A stretch of DNA of 8,800 nucleotides from Candidatus Curtissbacteria bacterium RIFCSPHIGHO2_12_FULL_41_17 (lineage in GTDB: Bacteria > Patescibacteriota > Microgenomatia > Curtissbacterales > GWA2-41-24). Numbering within the stretch: position 1 is the stretch's first letter; each line of letters starts with the position of its first letter. Location of the stretch: positions 1-8,800 of the forward strand of contig MFBL01000009.1 in NCBI GenBank assembly GCA_001774945.1, in the 5' to 3' direction. The notes below the pieces were generated by a model. That model was not told the origin of the DNA. It saw only the letters and a list, made by a program, of their open reading frames with translations, and did no database searches. Below are positions 6,247 to 8,800 of the stretch, one piece after another. The position numbers were made by a program, and so were the translations under genes.

Positions 6247-7389
6247 ATGGTGATTTTAACCAGAAAATTCCAATTATTTTTTCTTTTGTTTCTTTTAATT
6301 CTTTTGGTTGGATTTTTGACGTTTATACCAAGCGGTAGGCTAATTGTTAAAACAACCTTAATTGTTTCCGAAGTCATTCCCAATTTTCCGATTAAGATAC
6401 AGAGATTCGTCACGTCCAGCCCCATAATCGAGGAGCGGGTGGTTGAAACTTCTATTGGAAAGGTTAAGGCTGATCTTTATCGGCCTAATGATGGCAAAAA
6501 ACACCCGGCGACTGTTCTGACCTTGGGAATTGTGGTCACCAGAAAAGACAGTCAACTTGTTAAATTTGCCCAGGCCCTTTCAAGAGAGGGTTTTGTGGTT
6601 TTGGCGGCAGATCTTCCGGATTTAACTTCCGGTGTTGTTTTAAATGCGTCAATTGAAGGTTCGGTGGAACTTTTTGAATACCTAAGCGCACAAGATTTTG
6701 TTGATACCAAAAGAGTAGGCTTTACGGCTTTTTGCGCGGGCGGATCGATTGCGATTGTGGCTTCCGAAGATCCTCGAATTAGAGATCAGGTATTATACAT
6801 CAACACTTTATCTCCATATTTTTCCCTGAAGGAACTTTTCAGGGCTGCCTTTACTGGACAGATTATTGAGAAAAATGGTCAGACCAAAAAATGGCAGGCT
6901 GAACCTCAGACAAAAGAGGCAATGGTCAACGGTTCTTTAAGTTATTATCAAGATGAGGGGGAAAGAGCTATTTTAAAAGCGGTAGCCCTTAGAGAAAAGC
7001 AGCCAACAAACGAGGAAATAGCCTCATTATCTGATGAGGCAATGGAAGCTTATAATTTTTATGCGAATAATGAGCCTCAAAGATTTGACCAGTTATGGGA
7101 GAAGTTGCCGCAAGGCGCAAAAGAGTTAGCGGCTTCGATTTCACCTGAAACGAAGATAAAAGATCTTAAGGCGAAAGTTTTTATTTTGTCCGATTTAGAG
7201 GATAGATTTATCCCTCATACGGAAGGCAAAAAACTGGCCAAGGCCTTACCTGAAAATCAGGTAATTTATCAAGAAATTGATTCTTTGGAGCATGTTAGAC
7301 CGTCTGTGAGACTTTCACGGCTAGCGGCAAGCAAACAGGTAATTAATTTGTATATTTATCTATACAAGATATTAAAACAGATTTCCTGA
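6247..7389 (+). CDS. Membrane-anchored dienelactone-hydrolase-like alpha/beta hydrolase
   Basis: 380 residues. One N-terminal helix (about 9-27) would place the enzyme outside the membrane. The fold follows: strands and helices around 70-125, then the nucleophile elbow GFTAFCAGG, with Cys163 in the FCAGG context typical of dienelactone hydrolases (GxCxGG) rather than the serine of most lipases. The acid is probably Asp319 (LEDRFIP) and the base His349 (LEHVRP), completing a Cys-Asp-His triad. Between nucleophile and acid lie about 155 residues, far more than in compact dienelactone hydrolases. The extra part (about 195-300) is charged and helix-rich and looks like a cap domain. The substrate is probably an ester or thioester but is not identified. 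The ATG at 6247 is fixed by the promoter ending at 6241 and has no Shine-Dalgarno. It diverges from the leftward membrane-protein gene. Confidence 0.82.
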   Translation: MVILTRKFQLFFLLFLLILLVGFLTFIPSGRLIVKTTLIVSEVIPNFPIKIQRFVTSSPIIEERVVETSIGKVKADLYRPNDGKKHPATVLTLGIVVTRKDSQLVKFAQALSREGFVVLAADLPDLTSGVVLNASIEGSVELFEYLSAQDFVDTKRVGFTAFCAGGSIAIVASEDPRIRDQVLYINTLSPYFSLKELFRAAFTGQIIEKNGQTKKWQAEPQTKEAMVNGSLSYYQDEGERAILKAVALREKQPTNEEIASLSDEAMEAYNFYANNEPQRFDQLWEKLPQGAKELAASISPETKIKDLKAKVFILSDLEDRFIPHTEGKKLAKALPENQVIYQEIDSLEHVRPSVRLSRLAASKQVINLYIYLYKILKQIS

Positions 7390-7463
7390 CAAGTTTTGAA
7401 ATTTTTCCATTGACACGAGAATTTTTCATGGAGCGGTAAAATTATCTAATTTGCGAGATCTTG

Positions 7464-7492
7464 TTGACGCAATTAAAATTTGCTGTTATGTT
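7464..7492 (+). promoter_or_regulatory. Leaderless promoter for the first exported beta protein
   Basis: TTGACG (7464-7469), an exact 17-base spacer and TATGTT (7487-7492) with an extended TG at 7484-7485 are followed by 6 bases and then GTG at 7499. The predicted start of transcription is the G of that GTG. This decides the start: the longer reading from TTG 7451 would put the promoter inside the gene and would place charged residues and two cysteines before the signal sequence. A second TTGACA at 7410-7415 has no well-spaced -10. Confidence 0.65.
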
Positions 7493-7498
7493 TTTGAT

Positions 7499-8149
7499 GT
7501 GACTAAAAGGAAACTGATTGTATTTTTTCTCTTAGCTGTCTTAGTTTTTGTCGGATTAAGCGTCTACCTAATCTTTAAAAGCTTTTCGCCTATTTTTGCC
7601 GCTCCTGCAAGCTATAATCCGACTTTTGAGGTGACAGTTGCCGATAAAAATACGGGAGCAAATTCTGATATTAATATCACTATTGATAATCCTGCGGGCA
7701 GCAAAATTAATAAAACAGTTATTTTTACAATTCCTGCCGGTTGGCAAATTGCGCAAGGTACATCAGTTAGCGATAATTTAAAAATTGCCGACGGGACTCT
7801 TAATATTGGTCTTCCCCTAATCAATCTGATTCCAATCCCTTTTGCAATTTATAATAGTCAGGTTAACATTGGTGTCCATAGAGCAGATTTCTTAGTTGAT
7901 ATTTCGCCCTTGCCAATTAAATTTGATATTTTTTTGGATGGTGATGTTGACAGTGGTTATACGATTAGAGTCGATAGCCCTCTCTCTGACGTTTCCTTAA
8001 TTAAACCGACCACTTTGAATGTAACTCTTTTGGGAGCAAGCTCAGTTTTTGCCAATCCGACACAAAGAGGCTTTTACAACTGGACGGCCGAGTTTCATTC
8101 TTCAGATGAAGAGGTGGTAACGCAAACTTCAAGAGTTAATATTCGATAA
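7499..8149 (+). CDS. Exported beta-rich protein, paralogue of the next gene
   Basis: 216 residues from GTG 7499. The N-terminus has a basic start (TKRK), a long hydrophobic stretch and then SPIFAAPAS, consistent with a signal peptide cut near Ala-Ala-Pro or an uncleaved anchor. The rest has alternating hydrophobic and polar residues, many Asn, Thr, Ser and Gly, and no cysteine, which is typical of a secreted beta-sandwich. Recognisable blocks are FTIPAGWQIAQGTS, DISPLPIKFDIFLDG, RVDSP and the end block GFYNWTAEFHSSDEE. The same blocks recur in order in the gene starting at 8221, so the two are tandem duplicates. There is no C-terminal helix, LPXTG or PEP-CTERM-like tail; the protein ends SRVNIR, so it is not a classic exosortase substrate. 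I do not recognise the family. Surface adhesion or coat roles are possible but unsupported. Confidence 0.8.
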   Translation: MTKRKLIVFFLLAVLVFVGLSVYLIFKSFSPIFAAPASYNPTFEVTVADKNTGANSDINITIDNPAGSKINKTVIFTIPAGWQIAQGTSVSDNLKIADGTLNIGLPLINLIPIPFAIYNSQVNIGVHRADFLVDISPLPIKFDIFLDGDVDSGYTIRVDSPLSDVSLIKPTTLNVTLLGASSVFANPTQRGFYNWTAEFHSSDEEVVTQTSRVNIR

Positions 8150-8172
8150 GTTTAGAGAGCCTTTTTCCCTTC

Positions 8173-8202
8173 TTGACAATCAGTCTGCGGCTGGACTATA
8201 TT
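8173..8202 (+). promoter_or_regulatory. Promoter for the second exported beta protein
   Basis: TTGACA (8173-8178), an 18-base spacer and TATATT (8197-8202). Transcription would start near 8209 and leave a leader of about 12 bases before ATG 8221, with no Shine-Dalgarno in it. Each tandem copy therefore seems to have its own promoter. No convincing terminator hairpin is seen between 8150 and 8172. Confidence 0.55.
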
Positions 8203-8220
8203 ACCGATCACCTCTTGTAA

Positions 8221-8800
8221 ATGAAGTTTTTTAAACATATTTCAATTTTAATTCTTTCGCTTTCGATTTTGATCTTTCCTTACTTAAAAAATCCTCCTGA
8301 GGCAAGGGCTTTGACCTTCAACCCAAATTTTGGGGTGCTACCCTCAGCGATTACACCTGGTGCAAACTCGAATATTCAATGGAGTATGGCTTTTGGGGCA
8401 GGAAGTGAAGTTAATACGACAACGCTTTTTAACATTCCCGCCGGAGTTGGAATGGCTTCAGGAACCTCTTTTAGTAATAATTTTCAAATTGGCAGCGGTA
8501 CCTTTACTGCAGATTTTGGCGCCGGGCAACAGACAATACCATTTGTAATTTTGAATAAAACCGATTTACAAGGCCACAAGATGCGTTTGGTAGCCGATTT
8601 TAGCCCTATTCCGATAACAATTGATGTTTTTTTAGACGGCAGTGATGCCAGCGGGCATACATTCAGAGTAAATAGTCCAGCTATTAGTTTCTCGCCGCCG
8701 ACAATACTCACCTTTTCTTTGTTGGGGGCACCGGGTGGTATACCACTGGTTACTTTACCTTCGCTTGCCGGAGAATATACTTTTAGCGCCGAATTTACCT
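8221..8800 (+). CDS. Exported beta-rich protein, partial, tandem paralogue
   Basis: Open from ATG 8221 to the window edge, 193 codons with no stop; the 3' end lies outside. The signal sequence is MKFFKHISILILSLSILIF, then a spacer ending in PEARALTF, with probable cleavage after Ala-Arg-Ala. The mature part aligns with the preceding gene: NIPAGVGMASGTSFSNN matches TIPAGWQIAQGTSVSDN, DFSPIPITIDVFLDG matches DISPLPIKFDIFLDG, FRVNSP matches IRVDSP, and GEYTFSAEFT matches GFYNWTAEFH. The signal regions differ more than the beta domain, suggesting an old duplication with conserved fold. An in-frame stop (TAA at 8218-8220) directly precedes the ATG, which fixes the start. Because the C-terminus is missing, a sorting tail or anchor cannot be excluded for this copy. 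Function unknown. Confidence 0.82.
   Translation, partial: MKFFKHISILILSLSILIFPYLKNPPEARALTFNPNFGVLPSAITPGANSNIQWSMAFGAGSEVNTTTLFNIPAGVGMASGTSFSNNFQIGSGTFTADFGAGQQTIPFVILNKTDLQGHKMRLVADFSPIPITIDVFLDGSDASGHTFRVNSPAISFSPPTILTFSLLGAPGGIPLVTLPSLAGEYTFSAEFT

Noticed and set aside
7451..7498. TTG start extending the first exported protein by 16 residues
   Set aside because: The extension holds charged residues and two cysteines before the signal peptide, and a well-formed promoter lies inside it, pointing to GTG 7499.
8150..8172. Terminator after the first exported protein
   Set aside because: The T-run at 8162-8166 has no stable GC-rich stem before it.
8330..8548. 72-residue plus-strand reading frame
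   Set aside because: It is out of frame with the gene that runs from 8221 to the window edge and matches its paralogue.

Overview
The window looks like a piece of chromosome from an uncultured bacterium. My best guess is the Patescibacteria (Candidate Phyla Radiation), Microgenomates-like, at low to moderate confidence. The reasons are moderately AT-rich DNA, very tight packing (genes that overlap tail to tail or start within 20 bases of each other), the standard genetic code (TGA is used as stop), no clear Shine-Dalgarno sequence before any start, and -10/-35 promoters placed so that several transcripts would begin at or next to the start codon. No ribosomal or other marker gene is present to settle taxonomy.

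Layout. 11-562 (+) is a compact exosortase/archaeosortase-type membrane peptidase. 563-724 is a convergent gap with paired 7-base repeats, inverted repeats and, at 722-759, what looks like an echo of the exosortase 3' end. 725-1912 (-) is a radical SAM protein with a C-terminal cysteine cluster. 1992-2867 (+) is a divergent PlsC-like acyltransferase homologue. 2853-3956, 3935-5152 and 5200-6228 (all -) form a leftward gene string: a membrane-anchored SGNH/GDSL hydrolase, a GT39/PMT-type glycosyltransferase and an unrecognised ten-helix membrane protein with buried histidines. 6247-7389 (+) is a membrane-anchored dienelactone-hydrolase-like enzyme that starts 18 bases from the leftward string. 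7499-8149 and 8221-8800 (+, the second cut by the window edge) are tandem paralogous exported beta-rich proteins of unknown function.

How the genes fit together. Nearly every product is predicted to act in or outside the cytoplasmic membrane: a sorting peptidase, a lipid-linked-sugar glycosyltransferase, a surface ester hydrolase or acyl-transfer enzyme, an acyltransferase homologue, and secreted beta proteins. This suggests a cell-envelope or surface-protein accessory region. That link is inferred from neighbourhood only. No sorting signal for the exosortase is visible in the one complete exported protein here.

The most noteworthy points are the repeated leaderless promoter architecture, the exosortase-tail echo next to the repeat pairs, the histidine-bearing membrane protein, and the tandem exported paralogues.
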